Shown: in pieces, positions 17,634-26,133 of the stretch
Layout of the letters: each line of letters opens with the position of its first letter
How positions within the stretch are numbered: position 1 is the stretch's first letter
Assembly: GCF_052162025.1 (NCBI RefSeq)
Contig: NZ_CP197401.1
Coordinates: 3,162,001-3,226,000, forward strand
Source: Methylobacter sp015476545
Lineage (GTDB): Bacteria; Pseudomonadota; Gammaproteobacteria; Methylococcales; Methylomonadaceae
DNA length: 64,000 nt
Direction of reading: 5' to 3'
Made by a program: the position numbers and the translations under genes
Notes under the pieces: generated by a model
Databases searched by the model: none
The model's input: the letters and a program-made list of their open reading frames with translations, nothing else
What the model was told of the DNA's origin: nothing

Positions 17634-19790
17634 ATGGCTCTGGAAATCACGGTCGGCCCTCCCGTCATCACCATCAATTATGGCAATACCTTCCTGGTCT
17701 CCGAATTCGACGGTTCCATCACGAATGCTTCCGACCAGGGACTCTATTCCCGGGATACCCGCTACATCAGCCACCATCAACTCTACATCGATGGTCAGCC
17801 GTGGACCCTCCTGAACTCAGCAGAGGTCACTTATTACGCGTCGCGGACCTACCTCGTGAATCCCAGGGTTGTCACGGAGCATGGCGAAATTGCGCCGGCA
17901 ATCCTGGGGCTCGCTTTGAGCCGCGTCATAGCTGAAGGGCTGCACGAGGACATCGATATCCGGAACTACAGTTGCCAGCCTTTGCACTTCAATCTCGAGA
18001 TCCTGATTCGCTCCGATTTTGCCGATATCTTCGAAGTCAAAGCCAAGGAATTTACGCGCAGGGGGCACATCGAAACCGAATGGCAGAGCGATTCCCAGCA
18101 GTTGATCACCCGCTATTCCCACGACGATTTTCAGAGATCTTTCATCGTGAGGATGGAGCACTGTACCTCAAAGGCCATATACGGCAACGGCCGCATCAAT
18201 TTCGTGGTGGATCTCCCGCCCGGCGGCAATTGGCATACCTGCTGCAAATACGAGATCCTCGAAGACAACTTCCTCCATGTGGCGCCAAAGGAATGCGCCC
18301 ATGCGCTTTATCGGTCCCAAACCGCCCACAATCTCTCGCGCTGGAAGCAGGTCACCACTCAGATCACCACTTCGAACGAAGATTTTTATCGACTGTATCG
18401 GCAATCCGTCGAAGACATGGCGGCACTGCGCCTGCCCCGTGGTGGTGAGCATCGGCACGAGATACTCGCGGCGGCCGGAGTGCCCTGGTTTGTCAGTGTT
18501 TTCGGCCGTGACAGCCTGATCGTGAGCCTGCAGAACCTGATCGTATATCCGGATTTCGCCCGCGGTACGCTGCAGCGTCTGGCGGATCTTCAAGCGACCG
18601 AAATCGACGATTACCGGGACGCCGAACCCGGCAAGATGCCCCACGAGCTTCGCTCCGGCGAGTTGGCGCATTTCAGGCGCATACCGCACACGCCTTATTA
18701 CGGCACGGCCGATGCGACCATCCTGTATCTGATCGCGCTGCATGAAGCCTGGAAATGGCTGGGCGATGATCTGCTTTTCCCCCATTACGAAGACGTGGTA
18801 CGGCGGTGCCTGGAGTGGATCGATCATTACGGCGACCGCGACGGTGACGGCTTCCAGGAATATCAGACCCGTTCCGCGCGCGGCTACGAAAACATGGGCT
18901 GGAAGGACGCCGGCGATGCCGTGGTCTATCCGGACGGCTCGCTGGTCAAAGGGCCGAAAGCCTTGTGCGAGCTTCAAGGCTATGTTTTCGATGCCAAGCT
19001 TCGGGCCGCGGATGGGGCGGAATACTTCGGCCATGCCGAGCACGCCGCACGGCTGCGGAAAGAAGCCTCCGAGCTGCAGAGTCGCTTTGAGGAGCAGTTC
19101 TGGTGCGAGGATCTCGGCTACTACGCCTATGCCCTGGACGGCGACAAGCGACAAGTCAAGACGATCGCATCCAATCCCGGCCATCTGCTCTGGAGCGGCA
19201 TCGTGCGCCCGGAGCGCGCCGAACAGGTGGTCCGGCGGCTGCTCAAGCCCGACCTGTGGAGCGGCTGGGGCATTCGCACGCTCTCCGAGAGAAACCCGGC
19301 CTACAACCCGTTCTCTTATCAAAATGGTTCGGTGTGGCCGCACGACAACGGGATCATCGCCATGGGCTTCAAGCGCTACGGATTTGCGAAAGAAGCGGGA
19401 ATGATCGCCCGCGATATCAGCGAAGCCGCCAGTTACTTCAGGTTCCATCGCCTGCCGGAACTGTATGCGGGCATCCGGCGGAGGTCCGGGACTTTCCCGG
19501 TCCAGTACCTCGGCGCCAATGTGCCTCAGGCCTGGGCCGCAGGCAGCGTGTTTCATCTGATTCGTGCCATCCTGGGGCTCGATGCCGACGCCCACAAGAA
19601 GACGCTCTACATCGATCCGGTGCTGCCTGACTGGCTGCCGGACATCACCCTTCGTCAGCTGCGGGTGGGCCAGGCAACCGTCGATATCCGCTTTTGGCGC
19701 GAAGGGGAAGCGACCCGGCATGACGTACTCGCCGTCACAGGTGAGCTGAAGGTGGAAGCGCGCGAAACTCCCGGCCTGAAAGAAGATTGA
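17634..19790 (+). CDS. Amylo-alpha-1,6-glucosidase / glycogen debranching-type enzyme
   Basis: A 718-aa cytosolic glycosidase. The N-terminal domain of roughly 215 residues (from PPVITINYGNTFLVS) is the beta-sandwich typical of bacterial debranching proteins. An (alpha/alpha)6 barrel follows, with VPWFVSVFGRDSLIVSLQ (GRDSL at about residue 290), GWKDAGDAV (about 422) and NGSVWPHDNG (about 564), which supply the conserved acidic and substrate-contacting residues. It probably hydrolyses alpha-1,6 or related alpha-glucosidic branches in glycogen or a similar glucan. GGAGA precedes the ATG at 17634. No glycogen genes adjoin it. A 577-codon antisense frame is a shadow of its strong codon bias. Confidence 0.9.
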   Translation: MALEITVGPPVITINYGNTFLVSEFDGSITNASDQGLYSRDTRYISHHQLYIDGQPWTLLNSAEVTYYASRTYLVNPRVVTEHGEIAPAILGLALSRVIAEGLHEDIDIRNYSCQPLHFNLEILIRSDFADIFEVKAKEFTRRGHIETEWQSDSQQLITRYSHDDFQRSFIVRMEHCTSKAIYGNGRINFVVDLPPGGNWHTCCKYEILEDNFLHVAPKECAHALYRSQTAHNLSRWKQVTTQITTSNEDFYRLYRQSVEDMAALRLPRGGEHRHEILAAAGVPWFVSVFGRDSLIVSLQNLIVYPDFARGTLQRLADLQATEIDDYRDAEPGKMPHELRSGELAHFRRIPHTPYYGTADATILYLIALHEAWKWLGDDLLFPHYEDVVRRCLEWIDHYGDRDGDGFQEYQTRSARGYENMGWKDAGDAVVYPDGSLVKGPKALCELQGYVFDAKLRAADGAEYFGHAEHAARLRKEASELQSRFEEQFWCEDLGYYAYALDGDKRQVKTIASNPGHLLWSGIVRPERAEQVVRRLLKPDLWSGWGIRTLSERNPAYNPFSYQNGSVWPHDNGIIAMGFKRYGFAKEAGMIARDISEAASYFRFHRLPELYAGIRRRSGTFPVQYLGANVPQAWAAGSVFHLIRAILGLDADAHKKTLYIDPVLPDWLPDITLRQLRVGQATVDIRFWREGEATRHDVLAVTGELKVEARETPGLKED

Positions 19791-20321
19791 ACTCACTGCG
19801 TGTACCTGGGTACCTGCGTGCATGAACCGAGCGTCCTCAGGGCGGATCATCGAGCCGTTGTTTTCAATGCTGATACAAGCGCCTCTGTTTTTGCGTGTCA
19901 ATCAATCGTTAACTCTATATAAACAATAAAAGAACGCTAGACGATCCATTAGTTACTTTTTCTGACTAATAAAGCCTGCTTCGCGTACTGGATGCAGCAG
20001 TCATTCGCGTCACCAGCCGCCATTTCGATCAATACGCTCAATATAGAGATCGAACTGCCCATAGGGGATTGCGTGCTTTCTTTCAAATCAGTGGGATAAC
20101 ACAGCATAGCCGCATAACTGACCGGCATAAACGGGAAATTCTTGACCTTAAAAATTGTGCAGGCTGAAATCATATGTTAGAGTGCGCCCCCTGCTGCGTA
20201 CCTTACTTACTAGGCTGGTTTCTTCCGGCCTGCTGGCTGTTCTGGTTTTCTCGCCGCAGTTCATACTGGCTAGTATGAAAATAATTTAAGATCTTACTTT
20301 AATGGAATAATAAAAATAACC
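19791..20321. other. 531-bp intergenic region, no convincing gene
   Basis: A 74-codon - strand frame (19949-20173) has no ribosome site or recognisable motif and I do not accept it. The last 60 bp before the protease are A/T-rich and presumably hold its promoter. Confidence 0.4.
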
Positions 20322-22448
20322 ATGTTTGAATCAAAAACAACAGCCATATTGGCGCTGCCTACTTTGCTTGCGACGCCTATTGCCTTTGGCGCTCAATCCG
20401 ACCCTGCCGACTATGCAAGATTGCTCAACGAAGCGCATTCCAAAGGTGCGGTTCGCGTCTTGGTGACGCTGGATAACTCGGTAACGCTGGAAAGAATGAA
20501 AAATGACTTGGCATCCGTAAACGCAGAAACAGAAGCGAAAGCGGAAGCCTTGTTAGCAGAACTGGGGCAAGATGCGATGACGTCGGGATATTGGAACAAC
20601 GGCATCGGCCAAGTGGGGGTTTATGTCAATGCAAAAGGTCTTAGCGTTCTGGCGAACAGCACTAACGCGATAGATTTCTCGCCCGATGTCACGCAGGCCT
20701 ACCGGATTCGAGCTTATGGCTCCGACGGCAGCCTCGACGCCATCGAATCCATTATCAATGAAAAAGGCTTTGCCGTTGTTGAAGTGTTTCTGAACATCGA
20801 TGAAGGCGACTACGATATCGACAAAAACGGCAAGACCGTGTTCCGGCCTTCACCGGAACTGTCAGACCAGATCGCCAGGCGCCTGAATAATATCAATGCG
20901 CATCCTGTTGCCCGGACCTTCAAAAACTATGACGCCAGTCCGTCCCGGGCGCCTGCGCCCAGCCCGAGTTTTCGGGCGAGAATTGACAAAAATGCGTTTT
21001 ATGAACTGCGTGAAAGCAAGGACGTAAGGGCAATCAAGCCGATAGGCTTTGTTGATGCCCGTCCGGCCCAATGGCCGGCTGATGTACTGAAATCCGCACA
21101 AGCCGACGGATCGGCCGAGGTTATCATTACACTGCGCGGCGGCGCCATTTTTTCCGCAAAGGCCGGCTTCATGTCGCCCCAAGCGTTAAAGGCTCAAGCC
21201 GACGCCAATCAGCGAGCCTTTGATGATATATTGGCCGATGCCGATACATCGTCAACGTCCGCAATTGTGGCAAGCTATGCCGCAACCGGGGCTATTCATG
21301 CACGTGTCCCATACGACGTCTTAGCGCGGTTGTATAAAAATGCCGATCCTAGAATTCTCAGCATCGAATTGAACCGGCCTGTCGCCGAGGCGATGCTGAC
21401 CGACAGCACTGGATTAATGAATATGCAATCGGCATGGAACGCCGGGTATCGCGCTGCCGGGCAGAAAATTATCGTCGTGGACAGCGGCATACGAAAAAAT
21501 CACGAACTCTTCAAAATGAATGGCGTGACCAAGGTCACCTATGAAGCTTGCTTCGGCACGGATAGCAGTGATGGTTATCGTTCGATCTGCCCCAGCAAGG
21601 ATGTCAAAGGCGACAGCCCATTAGGCCTGGCCGGCTCCGGAGAGCCGTATGCAGACGTGACAACCTGTGCTTCTTTGGCCGCAGCTACTGATCATCATGA
21701 TTGTTCGCACGGCACGCATGTCGCAGGCATCGCGGCAGGCCGCCAAAGCCCCTATATTTCGCCATCGAGCCTTCAAGGCGTTGCACCCGACGCTGAATTG
21801 ATCTCAGCTCAAGTGTTCTCGTATGATAAAACGAACTTAAAGGCAGGATCATTTAATGGAGACATTCAGGCTGTCCTCGACGCCGTATTATCGGCCACGA
21901 CGCCTGACACGAACAATCCTTATGTGGTCAACATGAGCCTTGGCGGAGGAATCTACTCTAAAGATTGTGGCAACGGTTTGTCGGCCGTTATAGAGAGCTT
22001 GACTTCTCGGGGAGTTCCAGTCGTGGTCGCTACCGGGAACGATGGGAGCCGCAATGGAATCAGTTGGCCAGCCTGTACCCCTCATACTATTAAGGTAAGC
22101 TCCGTTGTTAACGACACAAATGGTACAGCTCTTGCTGGATTTGCAAACATCGGCGATCCTGCCCTCTACAAGGGACCAATCCTGTTGACTCCGGGTGGCG
22201 GAGGGGGATCATTGATCAGATCTGCGGATCGCGCTTCGACTACCGCCACCAAACAACTGCAGGGCACATCGCAAGCAGCCCCGCACGCTGCCGGTGTGTA
22301 TGCCGCCATCAAGGCCGCCGTTCCCGGCATCAGCGTCGCAGATGCCACGGCCTGGATCGTTACCACGGGCAGCATCCCTGTTACCTACAGCTTGCCCGCA
22401 CCCGTCGGCATCCAAACTTATCGGCGGATTCGTATCCCCAATTTCTAA
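20322..22448 (+). CDS. Secreted subtilisin-like serine protease (peptidase S8)
   Basis: A 708-aa preproprotein. The signal peptide (LALPTLLATPIAFGA) is followed by a long propeptide-like region of about 350 residues, then the S8 catalytic domain. The catalytic triad is visible: Asp in IIVVDSGIRKNHE (about residue 387), His in DCSHGTHVAGIAAG (about 464) and Ser in GTSQAAPHAAGV (about 650); the oxyanion Asn lies in VVATGNDGS (about 568). Paired Cys residues in the catalytic domain suggest disulfides and a periplasmic or extracellular site. A second secreted protein gene follows after 21 bp, so the pair is probably co-transcribed. Confidence 0.93.
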   Translation: MFESKTTAILALPTLLATPIAFGAQSDPADYARLLNEAHSKGAVRVLVTLDNSVTLERMKNDLASVNAETEAKAEALLAELGQDAMTSGYWNNGIGQVGVYVNAKGLSVLANSTNAIDFSPDVTQAYRIRAYGSDGSLDAIESIINEKGFAVVEVFLNIDEGDYDIDKNGKTVFRPSPELSDQIARRLNNINAHPVARTFKNYDASPSRAPAPSPSFRARIDKNAFYELRESKDVRAIKPIGFVDARPAQWPADVLKSAQADGSAEVIITLRGGAIFSAKAGFMSPQALKAQADANQRAFDDILADADTSSTSAIVASYAATGAIHARVPYDVLARLYKNADPRILSIELNRPVAEAMLTDSTGLMNMQSAWNAGYRAAGQKIIVVDSGIRKNHELFKMNGVTKVTYEACFGTDSSDGYRSICPSKDVKGDSPLGLAGSGEPYADVTTCASLAAATDHHDCSHGTHVAGIAAGRQSPYISPSSLQGVAPDAELISAQVFSYDKTNLKAGSFNGDIQAVLDAVLSATTPDTNNPYVVNMSLGGGIYSKDCGNGLSAVIESLTSRGVPVVVATGNDGSRNGISWPACTPHTIKVSSVVNDTNGTALAGFANIGDPALYKGPILLTPGGGGGSLIRSADRASTTATKQLQGTSQAAPHAAGVYAAIKAAVPGISVADATAWIVTTGSIPVTYSLPAPVGIQTYRRIRIPNF

Positions 22449-22468
22449 TATTATCCGGAGACATAAAT
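22436..22468 (+). repeat. 33-bp direct repeat, copy 1 (protease 3' end plus next leader)
   Basis: Covers the last codons and stop of the protease and the ribosome site (CCGGAGACA) of the next gene. A copy with one mismatch lies at 23268-23300, just past that next gene. Confidence 0.85.
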
Positions 22469-22469
22469 A

Positions 22470-23192
22470 ATGAAACGCTTTATCCGACACGCGCTATTGT
22501 GCGGCGCATCCGCAGCCTGTCTGCTTGGTGCCCCCTTTTCGCAGGCCGAAACCGGGGCGCCGGAACTTGAGTCCATAGGTGCCGCGCAATATGTGGAAAA
22601 TACCATGAAATTCTCGGAGCCGGGACAGTATTGTTTTGAACAAACAACTCTGCGAGGCGCGCCCGACAAAACCATTCTGGATCATCATCTGCTCATACCG
22701 CCGGAAGACCACTTAAAAACCGGGGACGTATTCGTCGGCTTTCGCCGCAATAGCCAGCCTGATGCGTTATGGCTATACAATGGTTCTACATGGGTTGCTG
22801 CTGACGATAATCAGTACCCATACTCCAAGGCCTTTATAATTTCATCAAAACTGGAATCGGTCATACCGACGAGCATTTCCTATTATGCCCCGATAGATGT
22901 GGCCGAGTTCGCCGGGGACGGGGAAATATGGGTAGGTTATGGGTTAAGGAAGGACGCGGAAGCGACCGAAGAGGATTCGTTTCAGGACATGATCAGCAAC
23001 CGGCGCTATTACCGGGTGTGGCAAATAGGCGGTTCAGTGGATAGGCAATCAGTGATCTGCTTGCCCGTCACTCAGATGACGGTAGGGACAAGCTCTAGCG
23101 ATATTATTATGCCGGGTGAGAAACAGCCTCAGCCTCCTATTCCGCCGAAAGCATACTTGGCAATCGTCCCAGTTACGCCGACAACCCCATAA
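22470..23192 (+). CDS. Secreted protein of unknown function, partner of the S8 protease
   Basis: A 240-aa protein with a clear signal peptide (HALLCGASAACLLGAPFSQA). The mature part has two Cys (PGQYCFEQ and SVICLPV) that could pair, and a proline-rich C-terminus (KQPQPPIPPKAYLAIV). I do not recognise the family. The start ATG at 22470 has GGAG 8-10 bp upstream. Its position directly behind a secreted subtilase suggests a substrate, inhibitor or chaperone of that protease, but nothing in the sequence decides this. Confidence 0.7.
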   Translation: MKRFIRHALLCGASAACLLGAPFSQAETGAPELESIGAAQYVENTMKFSEPGQYCFEQTTLRGAPDKTILDHHLLIPPEDHLKTGDVFVGFRRNSQPDALWLYNGSTWVAADDNQYPYSKAFIISSKLESVIPTSISYYAPIDVAEFAGDGEIWVGYGLRKDAEATEEDSFQDMISNRRYYRVWQIGGSVDRQSVICLPVTQMTVGTSSSDIIMPGEKQPQPPIPPKAYLAIVPVTPTTP

Positions 23193-23203
23193 AAATAGCT
23201 AAC

Positions 23204-23268
23204 CAGCCGAGCGGCTGATTTTTTGAAGGCTGCTTCCCAAGCGGGCCGGAGTTTGCACCCCGGCCCGC
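23204..23268 (+). terminator. Rho-independent terminator followed by a GC-rich hairpin
   Basis: CAGCC/GGCTG stem with a 4-nt loop running into ATTTTTT (23204-23224), 12 bp after the protease-partner gene: a good intrinsic terminator. A second perfect 9-bp stem GCGGGCCGG/CCGGCCCGC follows at 23241-23268. Confidence 0.7.
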
Positions 23269-23300
23269 CCCAATTTCTAATAGTATCCGGAGACATAAAT
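23268..23300 (+). repeat. 33-bp direct repeat, copy 2
   Basis: Matches 22436-22468 with one mismatch, including the CCGGAGACA ribosome site, but no ATG follows at the proper place. It is probably the remnant of a duplicated gene junction. The downstream frame ending in RPGVKEA (stop near 23358) may be the tail of a lost gene. Confidence 0.75.
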
Positions 23301-23434
23301 TCAGATATAAAACCGTTGGTATTCGCGGAGAAACGACCCGGCGTAAAAGAAGCCTGAACACGCGTCAGGATCAATCGCCTTCCTTTTGGCCGCTCAAATC
23401 AGCTTTATCCTCCATATCGGAGCCCAGTGATTCG

Positions 23435-24043
23435 CTATTTGCCGATCTCGGTCGGTTCAGCCCAGGCGTTCTCGAAAACGAAGGCGCTGATTGGACGCCG
23501 CGAGCGCGGCGTGCGGTCCCGCTCCTGAAGCGCCTCCGGGAGATTACCGCCATCGCCCAGATAGCCGATGGCGATTGCGGTCAGAGGCTCGGCCCCTTCG
23601 GGTACCCCGTACAGCTCGCGCACCCGCTCCGGAACGATACCGATCATCTGGTGAACGAACAGTCCGCGGGCCGTGGCTTCCACACACAGATTCCCCGCCG
23701 CGAGGCCGAGATCATGCAGCGCCGCCTTGTTCGGCTTGCCGTTTCTCAGAAACGCGAGCATCGCGACTCCGATGAGGAGAACGGGCGCATGCTGCGCCCA
23801 CACCTGGTTGCCCTCGACCAGACAGGACAGAAGCTTCGCAAACGCTTCCGGCTGCGACCGGCGCGCCAGCAGGTAGCGCCAAGGCTGCTCGTTGTAGGAG
23901 GACGGCGCCCAGCGCACGGCCTCGAGGATGGAGAGCAGGTCTTCCGTGGCGACGTCCCGGTCGGCGAAACCGTAAGGGCTCCATCTCTTCGCCAATGATT
24001 CTTCGATCGGGTAGTCGGTATGGGCCTCTTTGTCTTGGGTCAT
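23435..24043 (-). CDS. Nitroreductase family protein
   Basis: A 202-aa FMN-dependent oxidoreductase of the NfsB/FRase fold. The N-terminal KRWSPYGFAD contains the RRSxR-like FMN phosphate-binding position, RWAPSSYNEQPWRYLL (about residues 46-61) is the conserved SSxNxQPW block, and the C-terminal LPEALQERD is typical. It uses NAD(P)H to reduce quinone or nitro compounds; the physiological substrate is unknown. AGGAG lies 8 bp upstream of ATG 24043; the GTG at 24052 overlaps that site and is rejected. It is the second gene of an operon with pirin, 11 bp apart. Confidence 0.88.
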   Translation of the reverse strand: MTQDKEAHTDYPIEESLAKRWSPYGFADRDVATEDLLSILEAVRWAPSSYNEQPWRYLLARRSQPEAFAKLLSCLVEGNQVWAQHAPVLLIGVAMLAFLRNGKPNKAALHDLGLAAGNLCVEATARGLFVHQMIGIVPERVRELYGVPEGAEPLTAIAIGYLGDGGNLPEALQERDRTPRSRRPISAFVFENAWAEPTEIGK

Positions 24044-24054
24044 CGTCGTCACTC

Positions 24055-24753
24055 CTATCCAAGGTCAAACACCAGCAGTTCGGCCTCACTGTCGGCCGTC
24101 ATCTCCGCCTGTGGCTCATCGCTGAGGGCGGCGCCGTCGCCTTCCTGCAGGGAAAGGCCGTTCAGGCGAATGCGGCCGCGGATCACCTGCACCCAGGCAT
24201 GGCGTCCCCCGGCAAACTCATGGGTCACGGACTGACCGTTCTCCAAGACGGCGGCATACAGCTCCGCGTCCTGATGCATGCGCAAGGAGCCGTCCCGGCC
24301 GTCCGGGGAGACAATCAGCCGCAGGCCATTGCGCCGCGCCTCGACCGGGAAGTGGCGCTGTTCATAGGCTGGCGCGAGCCCCTGCTCGTCGGGAAGAATC
24401 CAGATCTGGAGGAAATGAACGAGGTCTTCGCTCGAGGGATTGTACTCGCTGTGCGTGACTCCAGTGCCCGCACGCATGAGCTGAACGTCCCCGGGGCGGA
24501 TCACCGAGCCGTTGCCCAGGCTGTCCCGATGCTCTAGCGCACCGTCCAGCACGTAGCTGATGATCTCCATATCCCGGTGAGAGTGGGTGCCGAATCCCTG
24601 CCCCGGCTGGACCCGGTCCTCGTTGATGACCCGCAGCGTCCGAAAGCCCTGGTGCTGCGGATCGTAATACTGGCCGAAAGAGAACGTGTGATAGCTCTCC
24701 AGCCAACTAAGACGGGAGCGCCCTCGCTCGCCAGCTTTCCGGATCTGAATCAT
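24055..24753 (-). CDS. Pirin family bicupin protein
   Basis: A 232-aa two-domain cupin. The N-terminal cupin has the metal-binding box THSHRDMEII with VLDGALEHRDS (about residues 56-85) and continues RAGTGVTHSEYN, the pirin signature; the C-terminal cupin is degenerate. Related proteins (YhhW/YhaK) bind iron, and some have quercetin dioxygenase activity. The ATG at 24753 is preceded by GGAGGG; the longer frame to 24939 lacks conservation and a ribosome site. It heads an operon with the nitroreductase, suggesting a redox-stress or aromatic-compound context. Confidence 0.9.
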   Translation of the reverse strand: MIQIRKAGERGRSRLSWLESYHTFSFGQYYDPQHQGFRTLRVINEDRVQPGQGFGTHSHRDMEIISYVLDGALEHRDSLGNGSVIRPGDVQLMRAGTGVTHSEYNPSSEDLVHFLQIWILPDEQGLAPAYEQRHFPVEARRNGLRLIVSPDGRDGSLRMHQDAELYAAVLENGQSVTHEFAGGRHAWVQVIRGRIRLNGLSLQEGDGAALSDEPQAEMTADSEAELLVFDLG

Positions 24754-25138
24754 CGCCAGCCCTCCACTTGGTGAACTAATTGACTGATAGACTTCGAACC
24801 GGCAAAAATTATCCATCATGTATTTGGGGATTGCTGTAGATAGAGTTACGGGCAAATAACGTTGGACTTCGAACGATCGCTTCCTGAAAGACAATCGGGC
24901 CATTTCGAAAAGACGGATACTTGGCCGGAAAACAGTCATTCAAAGCCGCACACAATGTCATGTGCGAAGGTTGTAAAGAGTTGCATTGAGATTCAGGGAA
25001 TGATAGAAAGTTTTTTGTAGATGAATAAAACCATCTATATCTAAGTCTAATCGCTTGAGCATTCAAAGCCATATCGAAAAAATGTTCAAACTTTATCTCA
25101 AAGATTAATAATTACTAATAAAACCGAGGAGATCTAGA
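24754..25138. other. Divergent intergenic region, no gene seen
   Basis: 385 bp between the pirin (-) and cytochrome (+) genes. The sequence becomes A/T-rich from about 25010 and should contain the cytochrome promoter. I see no conserved coding stretch. Confidence 0.4.
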
Positions 25139-25399
25139 ATGAAAAAACTTCTGTTAGCAATGACTGCATTGGCTTTAGTTGTCTTAATGCCATCCCTATC
25201 AATCGCTGGCGAATCAGATAGTTGCAAAGGTTGTCATAATGGTTCGGTTTCTCCAAGCTTTGACACTTTAAAAAGTAAATACAAAACTGTTGATGAATTA
25301 GTCGCAGCTGCTAAAAATTCTAAAAATGACATGATGAAACCCGTCCAAGCCAATGAAGCCAAATTAAAAGCGGCTGCCGAAGAAATCATGAAACAATAG
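25139..25399 (+). CDS. Small periplasmic monoheme c-type cytochrome
   Basis: An 86-aa protein. The signal peptide (LLLAMTALALVVLMPSLSIA) is followed by a single heme site CKGCH (residues 34-38 or so). A distal Met in NDMMKPVQ is the probable sixth ligand. At about 62 mature residues it is shorter than usual class I cytochromes. It should shuttle electrons in the periplasm; partners are unknown and no oxidase adjoins it. CGAGGAG precedes the ATG. The gene is more A/T-rich than the genes to its left. Confidence 0.85.
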   Translation: MKKLLLAMTALALVVLMPSLSIAGESDSCKGCHNGSVSPSFDTLKSKYKTVDELVAAAKNSKNDMMKPVQANEAKLKAAAEEIMKQ

Positions 25400-25521
25400 G
25401 CTGAATCAGCCAGCCTGATAAATCATAAAAGCGGGTATAAGCTTAAGGAAATCTCGAAAATCTGTGCTTTTGGATTAAAAAATTCCAAAAGCGGCCTTCT
25501 GTTCAATGTTTTTCAATATCC

Positions 25522-25580
25522 GGTTTATGTTTTTGGCCCAAAATGCAGGCTTCGCGCATTTTGGGCCAAAAACATAAACC
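25522..25580. repeat. Perfect 25-bp inverted repeat (long hairpin)
   Basis: The arms 25522-25546 and 25556-25580 are perfectly complementary (each begins or ends with GGTTTATGTTTTTGGCCC or its complement) around a 9-nt loop. This is too long for an ordinary terminator and no U-run follows. It may be a MITE-like element, a double-ended terminator or a structured RNA. Confidence 0.85.
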
Positions 25581-25630
25581 AGTCATTTCAGCGATTGCCG
25601 ACAAAGACCACTAAAAGTCGATTTTTGCTG

Positions 25631-25733
25631 TAGCGCGACGGGGTTTCCAACCCCGCTGCTTACCTTGCCTTTCGTGAAGCCAGCAATGGCCAACTGCATG
25701 AAACATTACAGACGGGGCAACAAGCCCCGTCTG
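25631..25733. repeat. Bipartite hairpin element, copy B
   Basis: A CGGGG-TTTCCAA-CCCCG stem near 25639-25655 is followed after about 55 bp by a perfect 10-bp stem CAGACGGGGC/GCCCCGTCTG (25709-25718 and 25724-25733). Order, spacing and the ACGGGGCAACAnGCCCCGTC core match 2291-2395. Confidence 0.65.
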
Positions 25734-25902
25734 GCTTTAGGAATTACAACCCACCGTACGCGCTATATGAACTGCATTGATCGCAAACGATGCGCTTCAT
25801 GTCTCGGCAACTGCTCCTGCGTTGCTCTACCTCCTGCGTCCATGCAGTCGTCAGCGCACCTACATACTTGATGTGGCAACCTATGTGCCTCCTTCAAGGC
25901 AA

Positions 25903-26124
25903 TTACCCAGATATTAGTTGCTCATAGGGTGGAAGGTTAAGCACATTAACTGCCAATTTGTTATAAGCTGCTTCAAGATTTTCAGCAGCTCTTTGTCGCT
26001 CCTCCAATAGTTCGTACTCCTCTGGTTCGGCGTCGCCGCTCTGTATAGCCTCTCGAAGAGCGCGAATTTCAGCAGCAACAGCTTGAATGGAAACAATTAA
26101 TGCTTCAATGCTAATCTCTGGCAT
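25903..26124 (-). CDS. Tsi2-like immunity protein
   Basis: A 73-aa acidic, all-helical protein. Its pattern (VSIQAVAAEIRALREAIQ near the start, RAAENLEAAYNKLA in the middle, LPPYEQLI near the end) closely follows what I remember of Pseudomonas aeruginosa Tsi2 (for example its LPPYDRLIEE end), which folds as a helical hairpin and binds the toxin Tse2. AAGGAG precedes ATG 26124; a GTG at 26130 is too close to that site. It lies 9 bp downstream of the Tse2-like gene, as expected for an antidote. Not confirmed by alignment. Confidence 0.82.
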   Translation of the reverse strand: MPEISIEALIVSIQAVAAEIRALREAIQSGDAEPEEYELLEERQRAAENLEAAYNKLAVNVLNLPPYEQLISG

Positions 26125-26133
26125 GCTCACTCC

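Noticed and set aside
18168..19901. 577-codon - strand open frame opposite the glucosidase
   Set aside because: Length comes from third-position GC bias of the + gene, whose conserved GRDSL and NGSVWPHDNG motifs settle the coding strand.
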